Origin: Prostheceraeus crozeri
Lineage: Eukaryota > Platyhelminthes > Polycladida > Euryleptidae
Reading direction: 5' to 3'
DNA: 64,000 nt
NCBI GenBank assembly: GCA_907163375.1
Contig: CAJQUW010007055.1
Coordinates: 186,001-250,000 of the forward strand
The position numbers and the translations under genes were made by a program. Positions 25,184-37,909 of the stretch are shown one piece after another. The notes under the pieces were generated by a model. It was not told where the DNA came from, did not search any database, and saw only the letters and a program-made list of their open reading frames with translations. Each line of letters begins with the position of its first letter. Position 1 is the first letter of the stretch.

Positions 25184-25919
25184 ATTAAATTGCATGTTTC
25201 AAAAAGAAAAACAGTCTCTCCCTTTGTTTCGACACGTAGTGTTTATTTTGTAAAAGACAATAAAATCCCGACGCGTTTCGTCCTGTGGACGGTGTCAAGG
25301 GTGCTGGCGGTTCTTGTGAGATTACAAAAGTATTATAAACTGCCTGCTGTGTAATGGGAACTCATGAGATCAGTTCATGACGACGGTTTATTTTTGGCAT
25401 GTTCAACGCAATACAGCGTGCTTCGGCCATATTAGTTGTAATCGCTGTTCTTTGCTTATCCATGATGGTGCAGTTGAAATTATTAATGGTTATCACTTCA
25501 TCGGAATGTACTGTTAAATTATGTTCACTAAGGGCGTTCAATATACTCGTTAATTCACTAAGTTGACCATTAATAATTTCAACTGCATCATCATGGATAA
25601 GCAAAGAACAGCGATTACAACTAATATGGCCGAAGCACGCTGTATTGCGTTGAACATGCCAAAAATAAACCGTCGTCATGAACTGATCTCATGAGTTCCC
25701 ATTACACAGCAGGCAGTTTATAATACTTTTGTAATCTCACAAGAACCGCCAGCACCCTTGACACCGTCCACAGGACGAAACGCGTCGGGATTTTATTGTC
25801 TTTTACAAAATAAACACGTATACGTGTCGAAACAAAGGGAGAGACCGTTTTTCTTTTTGAAACATGACTTTGAAGAACCTCCCGTACCGACAGATGCTGA
25901 CCTATTAAATTGCATGTTT
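25184..25919. repeat. long inverted repeat with hammerhead-like core, between 16-bp direct repeats
   Basis: Arms of roughly 300 bp (about 25200-25485 and 25575-25865) are near-identical reverse complements around a spacer of about 90 bp. The whole lies between two copies of ATTAAATTGCATGTTT (25184-25199 and 25904-25919), which look like a target duplication or a repeat used in recombination. In each arm, inverted, is GTCCACAGGACGAAACGCGT, which matches stem II plus the GAAA and stem III start of hammerhead ribozymes as found in Penelope-like elements. The CUGAUGA part is not intact. The 105-codon open frame here is a by-product of the palindrome. Confidence 0.65.
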
Positions 25920-28900
25920 GTCTAGGCATAGATAATGAATTTATCATTTAGAGGTTATTTCAATGAATAACAAATTTGTCGTTGATCATTCAGAGCTTTA
26001 TGATTATGACTAATTAAACGATATTAAGCATGTCTGATTAACGACTTTCACACACACGAGTAAAAAAAGCAATTTCTCTATTCACATGGTTAGAACGGGG
26101 GTTCAAAACAGAACCGTTGGTGAAGGTAGATTGCATGCCACAGGTTATTACAAAGCAGTTATTACAAAGAATATTTTATCAAACAATTTGCACAGATGTT
26201 TTGCACAAAGCTTTACCAATTCACCGCCGATACATGTATACAGGTGCAGATATGCACTCTAAATTAGTAAAGCACTTGTAAAATCACCTGCACAAATACG
26301 ATTTCAAAGAAATATAAGTCGACGTTGCTATTTACTGATCAATATGCCTTTAATCTGTTTTTCTCCCACAGAATTCTAAAGAACTTCTAGAGAGAGCAAT
26401 TATTGGTCAGTCTTTTGAATAACTAACTTTTCCCAGGCGATAACATCTGATTGAAGTGTATAAAATCAATGTTATTACTTTCTTTGACATTCTATCTACT
26501 TATTAGACTATCTTTGATTCAACCTTATATTGCAAGGTTTGATCAACTTTCATAATTATCGCATTGTTCGTGTATGAATCTACATGTGATTAAAAAGTGC
26601 ATTTAAAAGCCTTTTAAAGGACACTTTTTACCGCTGATTTGCCAGGCATAGATCCCCCTGCCCGAAGCGTCTGAGACTTCGTGCAGGCAAAGAATCATGA
26701 TGCTCTCTTCCTATCCGACAAAAAATTGGAATTGGGCTGGGGCAATGTATTCGAGCGGTGCAAGCTTCGGCAGTTCGTTCTTTCGCTCGCTCATTCTTTA
26801 ATTGAAGCCATTCGTTTGTTCATCGTTCATGTTCTTAAAAGATCACGCTCGTTAGTTCATTCAACAATAGAAAAAAAGAAATTTCACATAACTCATCCAA
26901 AGCTTGTGGCCAGAGGTAATCAATTAAGACTCATTATTACCGAGATATTGTGAAAGCAATTTGGAATACGGCTCATCTTATCACTCGACCAATCGAGGAG
27001 AAAAAACGGCGTACAATTTTTACAATTTTTTACAAAAGAGTACAATTTTTGTTTTTGCTTTCAGGAGTTTCAACTTTACTTTAAAGTTATCGTGTCCCAG
27101 AAAATAGAATTACTAAATAGTGACTTACATCCTTAGTCGAAAATGGAATCAGACTTAAATAGCTCCATTCATTCAAAATGAAGAATCAACAACAGGCCGT
27201 CAACACAACCTCTATTTACGATGCAGTCGTCATTTTGTGCAAATTTGACATTCGCAGTTCGTATTCTTACCGGTATATCAGGTGAATAATAGAATCCTAG
27301 GTACATCATATAGACCTACCGGTATAGCTAGGAGTCTATGAAATGAGTATTGACAGGTAGGCCTATTTGTGGAGACATGCCTGGTATACTAATATACAAA
27401 TTGTATACTCAATTTGTAGCTCTGTGTTCCAATTTTCTGCCTTTCTTTTTTCATCATATTGTTCATTCAACTTAATATTAAAAAACATTTTCAATAGACA
27501 ACAATATTTTCGATGTCATTTAATGTATATTAGGTCACACATAATGCAAACGAAGCAGTAGATTTTTCAAAACACGTTTAGCCAATGTTTGAATTTTGAT
27601 AATTTAGATCTTAAGCGACTGGAAAATTTAACAACCCAAGTAGCCTTCTTGTCTACAAATGTGCACACATATCGTATGAAAACAATAACAAAAAATAATT
27701 TATGAGTTTCTTCCGTTGAGAAAACATCAACGCTCCGTTGTTCTTGTGAAACGAGCTCACGCGCACATGCGTTGCAAATTGTCCTAAATTATCTGTTCAG
27801 GTGAACAGATATGCACAATGGCTGTAGACCTACCGGAGGCCGATAAAGCATTTTTTTTCTGTGAAGCATGAATAGAATGGAAATCTAGCCATCTGTTCCC
27901 TATACTGCTGATACTCTGATGAATCGAAACAGCTGAATGTAGCTGTCTACCTACAGAATCTAGACTAGAAAATGCAAAGATGAGTAAGCATGATCAGTTG
28001 TATTTTCTAACCATGCAATCTGACATTTTCAGAAACAAATCAAATTTACGAATGCAAATGATTGCTTCTATTTCAAAATAACAAAGCACAAAGAGAATGA
28101 ACACAAGAGAATGAAAAATGTCTATGTAGAATTGTGGTTAACTGGGAGAGGTCAAAATGTTTCACTTGGCGGTTTTAGATCTTCTCTTATCAAAATAAGA
28201 ATTTTTATCTTTATGATCATCTCAGTTGTACGTCGCTGCGATACCTGGATAACTTCCGAAATTTCAAACTAACAAAAATTAAAATAGATGGACAAGTCAA
28301 TCAAATTACACTTGCTTTATACATTGCAACTGACAGTGCAAAGTCGCCTTTTATGAATATTGGCGACTACAGACAGGTGCTTATCTGTTTCCAACTCGTG
28401 AACTCGTCGTGTCCATCGGAACCTGAACTTTCTAGCTTAGCAGACATAAAATCATTATGTTTGACTGCAAGCAAGATTTGGGAACGACAAGATCCATCAC
28501 ACAATTCCATCGCACTAATCAACAATATGGGATGGAAGTTGATCTCCCGAAATGATGGAGAATTATGCGATCCCAGATCAAAATAGACAAAAGCCAAATT
28601 CCCTTATCACTTAAGCTGGTAACCGAGTGATTGCGGCGGCATATTATATCGGCCAAATCACGGCGGTACAGTGTGATTTCGTTTTGACAAATATGATACA
28701 CCTATTCGTGTTGGTTTCATGAATCTATAACACATTCATACAGGCATTCACTCCACCGCTACCTCTCAGTTAATACAAGTGGCCACTACAGACGAATTCC
28801 CAATACAAACAGATCTGAAAGATTGCGATCTAAGCTAGTGCTTCCAAAGTGGTTTGTGTTGAATTGCCAAGTTGGAATTTCCCAGAAGTTGTGGATATGA

Positions 28901-29688
28901 AATATTCAGATTGACCTCAAAAACAGACATCATTGATTCAGAATTAGCTTTTAACCGGGGATTACTTTCATGCAAAATTTACTGATGCATCCTTCTATAT
29001 TTTATATTAGATTTATATAAAACATAATTATTTAATGTTGGTACATAAATTTGAAGCAAGTTCATTACGTGCAAAATGTTATATTCTTTAAAGGTAATTT
29101 GAATATATATCTTAGAATATCAAAGTGCACTTTACTATTCCAGTCAAGATGAATTGCAACAACATGACAAGAATGCTCAGAATTCATCTGACCGCATAAC
29201 TAATGGACTATAAGACATCAATGCACTGAATACTGGCTTTGATTACAACGGAAAATATTCAACGGTTACTTCTGGTCCACCTTGTATGTGTAATATAAGT
29301 GATAGATGCTTCGAATATGGCAAGTAATATTTACAAAATAAAATATATAATGAAAATCGATTTAAACAGCCCAACGGGTTTCACTGGTTTACTAGCCATC
29401 CAAGCACTAAATGAATGTGTGTTATATCGCTATATCAACTAAAATTCAAATGACGTAGCTCAATAGAGAGATGAAGGATTTTGAAGTCATAGACATAAAT
29501 GAGCAGAAGTCGTATCTTCACAAACATCAGATATCATTGTTTAAGGATGCTTTCAATATCCTCATCAACCTTCTTTCTTTTTCTTCCCTCATTGATTTAT
29601 TTGTATGAGGTGGCAATTGTAAGAGGGGCGTGATATTGAATTGAGGGTCTTGATTCTCGGCACAGGTGGCTGCGTGTCGACTCACATT
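25920..29688. other. no gene seen
   Basis: AT-rich sequence. Short open frames at 26681-26953 and 28353-28586 show no family resemblance. I see no promoter or RNA gene I can support. Confidence 0.4.
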
Positions 29689-29979
29689 CTATAGTCTGTT
29701 ATCTCTTGCTTTTGTCTGTTGGCGCTGGACTCTCACTCTTAATGAGTCCCCGGTCTGATTGATGCAGCGTGCATGGCAACCCTTGTATTCCACTACATAA
29801 ATTAAGTTATTCGACGAACAGTTCATATTCTCTTTTATATTAAATGTTTTGTTTTCTCCGTTAACTTTGTATTGGCATTGATTCCTTTCTATCAGACATT
29901 CAGAACATATACATTCTTGATACTCACACCTTTTGATACCAAAAACTTTGATTGATGCTATCGTAAAGTTTTCCAACAA
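29689..29979 (-). pseudogene. Penelope-like element GIY-YIG endonuclease relic
   Basis: The minus-strand frame carries paired cysteines (C-x4-C-x-C-x2-C) then MNCSSNNLIYVVEYKGCHAR and QTGDSLRVRVQRQQTKAR. This is the GIY-YIG domain that follows the reverse transcriptase in Penelope-like retroelements, where NVIYxIxCKxC is the first motif and YIGxTGxxLRxRxxxHR the second. The YIG part has decayed (CINQTG). No reverse transcriptase remains recognisable upstream, so this is a 3' fragment. Confidence 0.7.
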
Positions 29980-30808
29980 AAATACAAAGATACATGAATT
30001 CGTGCATTGCTAAAAATTGAGCACGCATTACCAGGGGTCAACAAAGAGCATTTGATAAACTTCGAAGTTAATTAAAAAAGACAACTGCTGTTGGAAATGC
30101 TTCAGCAGTCAGTAAATTTCAAACAGAAGACATAAACAGCGTGGAGCATAAATAGCGTTGAGAGCCGAACACAACATTACGAGTATGTCCATGATAGGCC
30201 CGAACGGATTAAATCCGAGCTCCTCACTCTTGACCATAAAATAGATTTTATTGAGAGGTGCATTCTCTGCAAGTTTTCTAACCTGCTGCAAGTCAACGTT
30301 GTCTAACCTCTTACTGCAGGATACGCGGATCTCCCATGAGTCGCAGGTGGAAGTAGTATCAATAAACTGTTGAGTGAAGTCTATTTGACCATGTAAGACA
30401 TTTTAGGTCATTTCTGGTGGTGAATTGAAGATAAGACTGAAAGAAATCCCAGTTGGGATTATCTGTAGAAAACTCATGCAGTTGAACTTAAACGTTTCTT
30501 TCAACCGGAAAATCAATGAAGCATCATTTTCAAGCTTCCATATTGACATTGAACTGATTAATGTTACTTTTTCAGATCTTATCTATAACCATGGAAATCT
30601 GACATTATAATGATAAAGCTAACTTAAGCACTAGCGAAGTCCTTCAAGTCGGATTTCTATGGCCTTAACAATAAATTGAGCAAGTTAGCTTTGATCAAAC
30701 TACCTGCATGTAACGGACAATGTGCGAGTACATGAATGAAGCAATATGAATATTATAGCCACGGGATGTCGGATTTTAGCCCCGTTGTAGCTCTAGTGAG
30801 GTAAACTA

Positions 30809-32464
30809 CAGTCCGTTTCATAAAAAGTGGATCATCCCAAAATTTGACTAAATAAAACATAAGTATGATACAGAAAGCATTTTTCATGTTATTTCATGTC
30901 CCTAATATATTTAAATGTCCTTATATAATCTGATTAGCTATGATACAGTAGCGGTTCTTAAGAAGCTAATATTTTGTGGCCCTACCCTTATTGTCAATGA
31001 CATTACCAATTCGTCTAGGCATTGATTCGATGATATCGTTGATTTTTGACTGATCTAACTTTCTCCACTCTCTTTTTAACAGTGACGTAAGTTGTGATAC
31101 GCCATCTGTAGGTAGCAGTGAACGACGAACGTTACGTTTTAGAATACTCCATACATTTTCTATGGGATTCAGATCAGGAGAACGAGCTGGCCAAGATAAT
31201 GTCCTAAGCCCTAATTGAGACTTGCATAAGTTGACTCTACTACTCCTGTGACACGTAGCATTATCATCCATAAATAACCAAGTCGATGGATCACCAAGTT
31301 GATCTGTCATTTGGCCAATGTTCATTCGTAAAACATTCACATAGCGTTCAGAATTCATGGTTCCTTGCTGTATGTGAAGTTCAGAGCGGCCATTGGTCCA
31401 AATGCCAGCCCAAATCAGTAGAGTCGCACCACCTTGTGCCCGGGGACGATGTAAATGTCTCGGAATTTCCTGATCAGATTTTATCCATAATCTCAATCGA
31501 CCATCACTATCCTTCAGACGGACTGACGCCTCATCAGACCAGACAACCCGATCCCATTGATTTCGCCAGTGACAATGACTCATTGCCCATCTGAGACGTC
31601 TTTTTGTATGCTGATCTGATAATTCGATCTGAGAGGGCCTCTTACAGCTCTTGAAATTCGACTCAATAAGTCTTCTACGAATAGTGGACTTAGAAATAGA
31701 CGAGACTAGTGCAGCCATCTCAGTTAACGAGAGACTTGAATCAACTTTAACAAATCTGAAAATTAGGCGGTCTCTACGTTTGGATGTTTTGCGTGGACGG
31801 CCAGAGCCCTCTTTACGACAGAGTCGAAAATCATCATTATGCCATCGATGCACATTTGTGTAAGGGACATTTAGTCGCTTGCTTGTAGCTCGCAAAGAAA
31901 ACCCTAGTTCTAGCAAGGCTGACACTTTGCCTTTTGTGAATGCGATCTCGTTATTGTTCATTTGTGCTTTGTATTGTTTTCAACCGGTAAGAGATAGATT
32001 TCTAGCTGAAAGCAATCAGGAGTGCTGCCAACACCACCGCAACGAAGTCAGGAAGCCATGGAACATGAAGTCCAGTTAATCACATGTAGCAGTTACATTA
32101 TTGTTGATGAATAATGGTGCTATACTGGCTCTGATTGACCGATTTTCTTTATTTTTGTTTTGCTTGATAGCTTTTGGCTTGTAGAACAACATATTACATA
32201 ACAAAGGAAACAAATGTAATTTTATAAGAGTGAGGTATGATTTTGTGTAACATTGCTAAATGAAGATCAAATTATCTACTACTTTTTTATCTATAACAGG
32301 AAAACAACTCAAAATTCATGCTTGAAATTTCCAACAATGACATTAGTAAGCACAACTGACATATCTTCCAAATTTGAGAGAAATTCGTTCAAGTTTGGCG
32401 GAGTTAGACAAAGTTGAAGTTAAGGCGATGTTTAAGGGTGATCCATTTTTTTCGAAACAATCTG
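30809..32464 (-). mobile_element. complete Tc1-like transposon, 1,656 bp
   Basis: TA dinucleotides flank both ends (30807-30808 and 32465-32466). The terminal inverted repeats begin CAGTCCGTTTCATAAAAAGT on the left and CAGATTGTTTCGAAAAAAAT on the right, sharing GTTTC and TGGATCA. The element holds one intact transposase gene on the minus strand. A shorter, deleted relative with the same ends lies at 16131-17453. Intact ends and an open frame suggest recent activity. Confidence 0.92.
30966..31961 (-). CDS. Tc1-like DD34E transposase, intact 331 aa
   Basis: Cut-and-paste transposase acting in the nucleus on the element's own inverted ends. Residues 1-110 form the paired-type helix-turn-helix DNA-binding region (ALLELGFSLRATSKRLNVPY, then a GRPRKTSKRRDR basic hook). 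The catalytic triad is visible: the first Asp in VVWSDEASV, the second in FMDDNATCH, and Glu in SPDLNPIEN, with 34 residues between the second Asp and the Glu. The length fits the 330-345 aa of Tc1 enzymes, and the ATG at 31961 matches the start seen in the deleted copy. No stops or frameshifts, so it could still be active. Confidence 0.93.
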   Translation of the reverse strand: MNNNEIAFTKGKVSALLELGFSLRATSKRLNVPYTNVHRWHNDDFRLCRKEGSGRPRKTSKRRDRLIFRFVKVDSSLSLTEMAALVSSISKSTIRRRLIESNFKSCKRPSQIELSDQHTKRRLRWAMSHCHWRNQWDRVVWSDEASVRLKDSDGRLRLWIKSDQEIPRHLHRPRAQGGATLLIWAGIWTNGRSELHIQQGTMNSERYVNVLRMNIGQMTDQLGDPSTWLFMDDNATCHRSSRVNLCKSQLGLRTLSWPARSPDLNPIENVWSILKRNVRRSLLPTDGVSQLTSLLKREWRKLDQSKINDIIESMPRRIGNVIDNKGRATKY

Positions 32465-32466
32465 TA

Positions 32467-35206
32467 TGTTCACACATGGACCTGTCCATGGTTCACATCA
32501 CAGAGTTCACATATGCAGTTTAGGCATTACGCGTTCATGTAATGCTTCATTAATTTATAAAGCAGTCATCACAATCAAACTACTACAATATTTTCTGCTT
32601 GATGAAGGCCTTGGGACTGGCCACGAAGTCCCTTTGAAAACGCATGCGTGAAGCAAATTCAAACTTCACAGTTGCATCATGCGTCACATCATCTAATGGA
32701 AAGATGACATTGCCGTCAGATCGTCGAATTTTCTATTTCAAATTTCGATTTTCATCGATTTCAACCTACTTAATTATGCGAAAATTGGAGTGATAAATTT
32801 TGCATCCATGATTGCTAAATTTGCTTTATTTCATTCCCTCAATCTTTCTCTCGACGTATCATCAACTATGAAGTCTGACAACTTCTATGCGACCGTGATA
32901 CTGTTGTTTAGTCTTACCATTGCAAACTTTCCTGTTGACAAAACTTCTTAGCTGATAACTGTGGTCAAAATCTATGCTTGTGCAAATTTTTCTGGTTAAC
33001 AAAGCACGCTAACTTAAAATATTTAATTTCAAATCACAATATTGCCACAACTATATCATTGTCCACCTCCTGAACAATTCATAGCCGCTCTCAAACATTG
33101 GCCTTAGAGAAATAAATTGCACCTTCTGTGCTTTGCTTTTATCTTCATATTGCGCCTGCATTAGTCACGTGACCTCATGACTCTGTGCTTTAATGACATG
33201 GACTATTCTGGTTCAAATACAATCACAGGCAGAATAGACGTGGTAAAGAAGACATAGAGCTCCACTTCTTACAGTATTTGTCTCCTGATTAAATTATTCA
33301 AAATATAAAATAACTAATATAAATTGACAGAATTTTGTAGTTTATCAACATTTGACTATGTAAGTCCTGATTAATGAAACCTGCTTACAATGTCAAATTG
33401 AATGCGCTGTTGTGAGCTCAAAAAACTAAATTCTGAGATTAGTTAGTGTAAGAAATGCAACTCAAATATACTGATATGAAATGTTAAAGATCTACCTTTA
33501 AAAGTAACCAATGTGTCCGTAAAATGGCATTACAAAGAAAAGACGACTTGCAGATTCAAATCAACGAATTCAAATAATGAGGAGAGACGCAAAAATGACT
33601 ACATAAATGTGCCCATTACTATTTAAAATTTTAATACGTAGAATTTGCTTGAATTTCAAATACTGTATTCTATGCCTGTGGTGTAATGCATGGTCATAAT
33701 TTGATTCGCATTTACAAAATACCGTGCTCATTTTGAACATCGAGGTGCTTTGTTTAAAGTCATCATGAAAAAGTTAGGAGGCAGTGGCAAAGGAAGGAGC
33801 AAGTTGGGAACAAAAAACTTTTGAAATTAAAAAATGCGAAAAAATACCTTGAAATATGGGTCTCAAATTTCACTTCCAGTAAACTGAATTCAACGATCTT
33901 GGTGAAAAGTTCGAAAATGCGCTAATGCTAGCAGTCATAATAGACTACCCCCCGTGCTCTCCCACCGGCATGGAAAGAGTCACCTATAAATAAAGCTTTC
34001 CGTTAATAGAGATTTTATAAATTTTCGATTAGTTAGCAGAAGACTGGTCACCTGTACGACTCCGGCCACCAAGAATCCGACCGTTTCATACTCTAAAAGA
34101 ATAATTATATTTTCGAACAACCAAATGCACAATTGCAGCGCCATTGTGTATTCAAAAAGTCACGTATTCAAAAATAGTAGAACAATAATTCTTACAGATG
34201 TAACTGATTACCTTTACTACGGAAATCATTCTCTACCTCTTTGATTAGTACTTTACCTACCGCTTTGATTAGTACTTATTAAACTCTTCAACCCCCGACC
34301 ATCCGGACGAGATCGTCGATGATAGGTCATCAACACAGTTGATGACATGATGAGGTCATCGCATATTCAAACGACACCTGTGTCGACAGTACGGACTGTG
34401 CAATCTCGAAAATACCGGCTCAAATCCATTTAATCAATTCTTATTATTCACTTGGTCATTAAAATAAAATAAGGCAACAAAATAATTGATTTCAAAGCAA
34501 TAATTATTCATTTCATATTTTAGAGATACGACGCCGAAAAAAGCATCTTCTACCAATTCAGTTACTCTGAATAAAAGCATGATCCATCTTAGATTCTTTA
34601 ATTACTTATCGGTTTAGCCTAGTTTGATAGATATCGTTGATAGATTGACAATATTAGGCCTATCGGTAGGGAGCAAGATAGTTGTCATTTATTTAGCAAA
34701 GGGTCATTCATTTCCTTAATGAGGACAGGTGAAGTGAGAGTTTTGAAGCAGTTTGAGGGATATTTGTCATGAAATGTGTGGAATGAACGAAGATAGGCCA
34801 TTCGCTATTTTTCGGATCACTGATTCAAGTGATCAGCTCAAATTTCAAAACATTACTTTGAGTTGACATATTATTTTATTTGACCAAATCAGGAAAAGTT
34901 ATTAAATTTCCATTTACGGAAAAACTGATTTTATTTCATATTTTATTGAATGAAGCAATCATCGGAGAAAGTAAATTGCTGATTACACTTAAAATATAAG
35001 CATGGTGGAAAGATGGATTGTTCTTTGTCAATAGTTGCCACTTTATCGCTCAGATCATATTAAGCGCTTTTTGCCTCTTATAACTATCTGCGGAGACGGA
35101 GTGTTCATTTATCTTAATAAAAGTCATTTTTTCCACGCTGTTGGAATGATTCATTACTTGCATCTTTATGCCAATTCTTGAAGTCAGGTTGCTGTGTCTC
35201 TTTCAG
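32467..35206. other. no gene seen; probable intron or upstream DNA of the receptor-like exon
   Basis: AT-rich DNA with no supported coding region. If the exon at 35207 belongs to a gene read on the plus strand, its first exon (start codon and most of the signal peptide) must lie upstream, but I could not identify it. Confidence 0.35.
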
Positions 35207-35466
35207 TTTTACTACTGTATACCGTCGGTGCCAATATGCTGAACAACATCAACAAATGGACAGAGAAAACTTTGATTAAAGATTTGTTGCACGATTACGA
35301 CAAACGATCTCGGCCAGTAGTTGATAATGTAACGCCAACTATTTACGACGATCGCCTTGATATAAAAATCCAACAAATCACCATCAGGTTCGGCCTCCAA
35401 CTTGTACAAATCCTTGACCTCAATGAGATGGACCAAGTGTTGACGACAAGCACAAAATCTCTATAC
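35207..35466 (+). CDS. exon of a nicotinic acetylcholine receptor-like (Cys-loop) subunit
   Basis: An acceptor CTGTGTCTCTTTCAG precedes position 35207 and a strong donor GTAAGT follows 35466; the 260-nt exon is open in one frame (entry phase 2, exit phase 0). It starts with the end of a hydrophobic signal-like stretch (LLLYTVGAN), then KTLIKDLLHDYDKRSRPV, FGLQLVQILDLNEMDQVLTT. The order LLxDLL-YDKxxRPV ... FGLxLxQIxDxxExxQxLTT is the N-terminal part of the extracellular ligand-binding domain of nAChR subunits. The end (TSTKSLY instead of the usual TNxWL) is unusual. Other exons were not found in the window. It may be a divergent subunit or a gene fragment. Confidence 0.65.
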
Positions 35467-37605
35467 GTAAGTTGATCATAAGTTTATTAATCAATTCCTT
35501 TTTTTGTCAAAGTCAGATGTCATTGAATTTTGAAATCCATGCTTCGTTCATCTTTCAATTATGGCAAAAAATGATTGATAGATAAATTTGTAAACGAAAT
35601 GCAAAGTCGAGTTGTCAACAGCTGATAGATTAAATTGAATTTGCGGAAGTGCTGTGCGAGACTTAATGAATACAATCCAGAGTTTAATTGTTGAAATCGC
35701 AAGCATCACGATTTCTCACAGCATCTACGAATTTCCTTAAATCGATTGCGTGTGATACAGAATATTATTTGAATTTGAGTATGCGGTATTATTCTCATCG
35801 TTCGAGTTATAGGAGGTATTAAGCAAAACTTATGAAACAATTCAAATTAGGGCCTATTGTAGTTCACATTAACCTTTATTAATTTTACATTTTGCTAAGT
35901 TATAATTGAACATATAATTCTAGCTTATATTTAACTGTGGTTCAATGAAGAAAATATAACGTCAAATGACAGCCTAAATCATTAATGCGTAGCGTCAGGT
36001 TATGTATGCATTGTTCCTGGGGCCAATGAGCAACTCTGCTCATTGATTTCCCATGTGGTGGCAAAGCCCACTCCTAAGAATCGTTGACTTAAAATGTAGA
36101 ATATCCCATATATAAATTGTATTTATGTATCCTTCATTATTTTTACTCGAATTATGCCGGCTCCCATTAAACATCAACGTATAGTGCTACCTGTGTCGTT
36201 TTAGCATGCCCTTTCCATAAAAGTGTCCTTTAGAAAAATATCCTATTTCATTACAAAATAGAAACTGAACCTCCTCCAAAAAGTGAAACGAAACTGAATG
36301 TTCTTTTATACGTAAATTTATATTCCTGGTTCAACGTGAAAAGTAGCTGTGGGAATATTTCGTCTTTTTGTCTGTCCATTTCATATAAATGATAATAAAG
36401 TGCTCAAATTTATGGCACTAGCATTTGAATTTGATGTGAAGTTAACCGGCGCAAATAATCATTCGCATCAATAACAGTAAGAGAGTAATTTCTCTCTTCC
36501 TCTGCTATCTTTCACAAGGTATGCATTCATTGGTGAGACAGCGCTTTACGATTATTGCAATAAATCATTATTACACTCGTTAGGTAGGAAATGCGGACAC
36601 GCACCGCTATCCGGCAGACTAAATTTATGGTGAGAATTGATGAAACTAAAGAGATTTATCCTCCAAGGATATCCACGAAAATATGCATTAGTATACAATA
36701 AAAGGACTGTTCATCCTCTCTTTTCAAATTTCCTATGTTATTATCCGAATGAAATGATTTTATAACAATTAATTATCATTTATTTCATATACTGCTTCTT
36801 CTCATGCAGCTCTCTGTCACAACTCCTACCATGAGAAACCTTATTGAACTATAAATTGTAATAAAAGTCAAATGAGATTACCAACGAAGACATTCTTCAT
36901 GATTTCTAAAGAAAGTGATGGATCATGTCCAAGCTGAGGAATGTTATGAGGAATATTATGATAATATAAGTAAGTTATGGAAAATGAAGTATGAAATAGA
37001 AAATTGTCATCATTGAGTCAAAATGTAGCTACTTAATGAATTAGATATCAATCGAGCTTTGGTAGTGATTTTGACTTTCTATATATCAACTTTTTGTACC
37101 AACATAAAGTTCAATTGTCTAAATGAAATGAAGAGTTGGATTTCTATGTTATGTCTTGATTTGGTGTTCATAACATTTCTATGAAAGCGGTTTCCTTTTC
37201 TATTGACTGATTATGCCTCTCCACGAAATAAATTAGCAATCTATTAACAGCTCTTATAGGCAATTTCGCAACTGGCATTTAATAAGGCGGTATTAGATTA
37301 AAATGTTTGACTTTGTAGTATGATTTTCTATCCAAGCAGTTTGGCCCATATTTATGCAATATTAGACTATTACTATCATTCAACTAATCAAAACGGAATT
37401 AAACCGGTAAAAAGTCAAGGTCATTAACATGCTCGATATCGTTTTTACTTGAGGCAAATTTAGTGATTCCTTGTAAGTAATGCCGTGCACCAGAGTGAAA
37501 TTCTATGTTAGATGTTATATGTCTGAATACAACATGCAGTAACCGACAACTAATGTGTATGTTCAACATGGCGGGATATTGGTTTCAAAGTGTTATGAAT
37601 AGGTA
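35467..37605. other. no gene seen; contains part of a dispersed repeat
   Basis: Possible intron of the receptor-like gene. The only structured item I see is a repeat at 36144-36228 that is shared with the MITE at 37614-37901. Confidence 0.35.
36144..36228. repeat. dispersed repeat shared with the 37.6-kb MITE
   Basis: TACTCGAATTATGCCGGCTC and the following bases recur at 37764-37833 with small insertions and substitutions (CCCATTAAACATCAACG against CCCATTAAATATGAACG). It is probably a fragment of the same hAT-type family. Confidence 0.75.
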
Positions 37606-37613
37606 CTCAATAC

Positions 37614-37901
37614 TAGGGTTTTCAAAATCCCGACTTTTTTGATCCTGGGATTGATCCCGTGATTATTTGCGATCCCGGAATTAGCAAGCTGAATGCATCA
37701 ACTGATAGTATGCTTAGGCTAGCGCAGACTGAACAATACTAGGCGTTATTTGTTTCGTTTTCATTACTCGAATTATGCCGGCTCCCATTAAATATGAACG
37801 TAGTGCTACCTGTGTTGCTTTCCATAAAAGTGTACCTAACTGCTTAAAAGCAGATCCCGTAAAAATGCGATAATCCCGACATCCTCAGATTAAAAAACCT
37901 A
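37614..37901. mobile_element. 288-bp hAT-type MITE with 8-bp target duplication
   Basis: CTCAATAC occurs immediately outside both ends (37606-37613 and 37902-37909). The ends are inverted: TAGGGTTTTCAAAATCCCG on the left and, reversed, TAGGTTTTTTAAT...GTCGGGATT on the right. Internally it repeats GATCCCG/ATCCCGG words. It has no coding capacity. The 8-bp duplication and the TAGGGTTTTC-type end are typical of hAT non-autonomous elements. Confidence 0.85.
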
Positions 37902-37909
37902 CTCAATAC

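Noticed and set aside
25362..25679. 105-codon minus-strand frame
   Set aside because: It crosses the centre of an inverted repeat and reads the same sequence in both directions.
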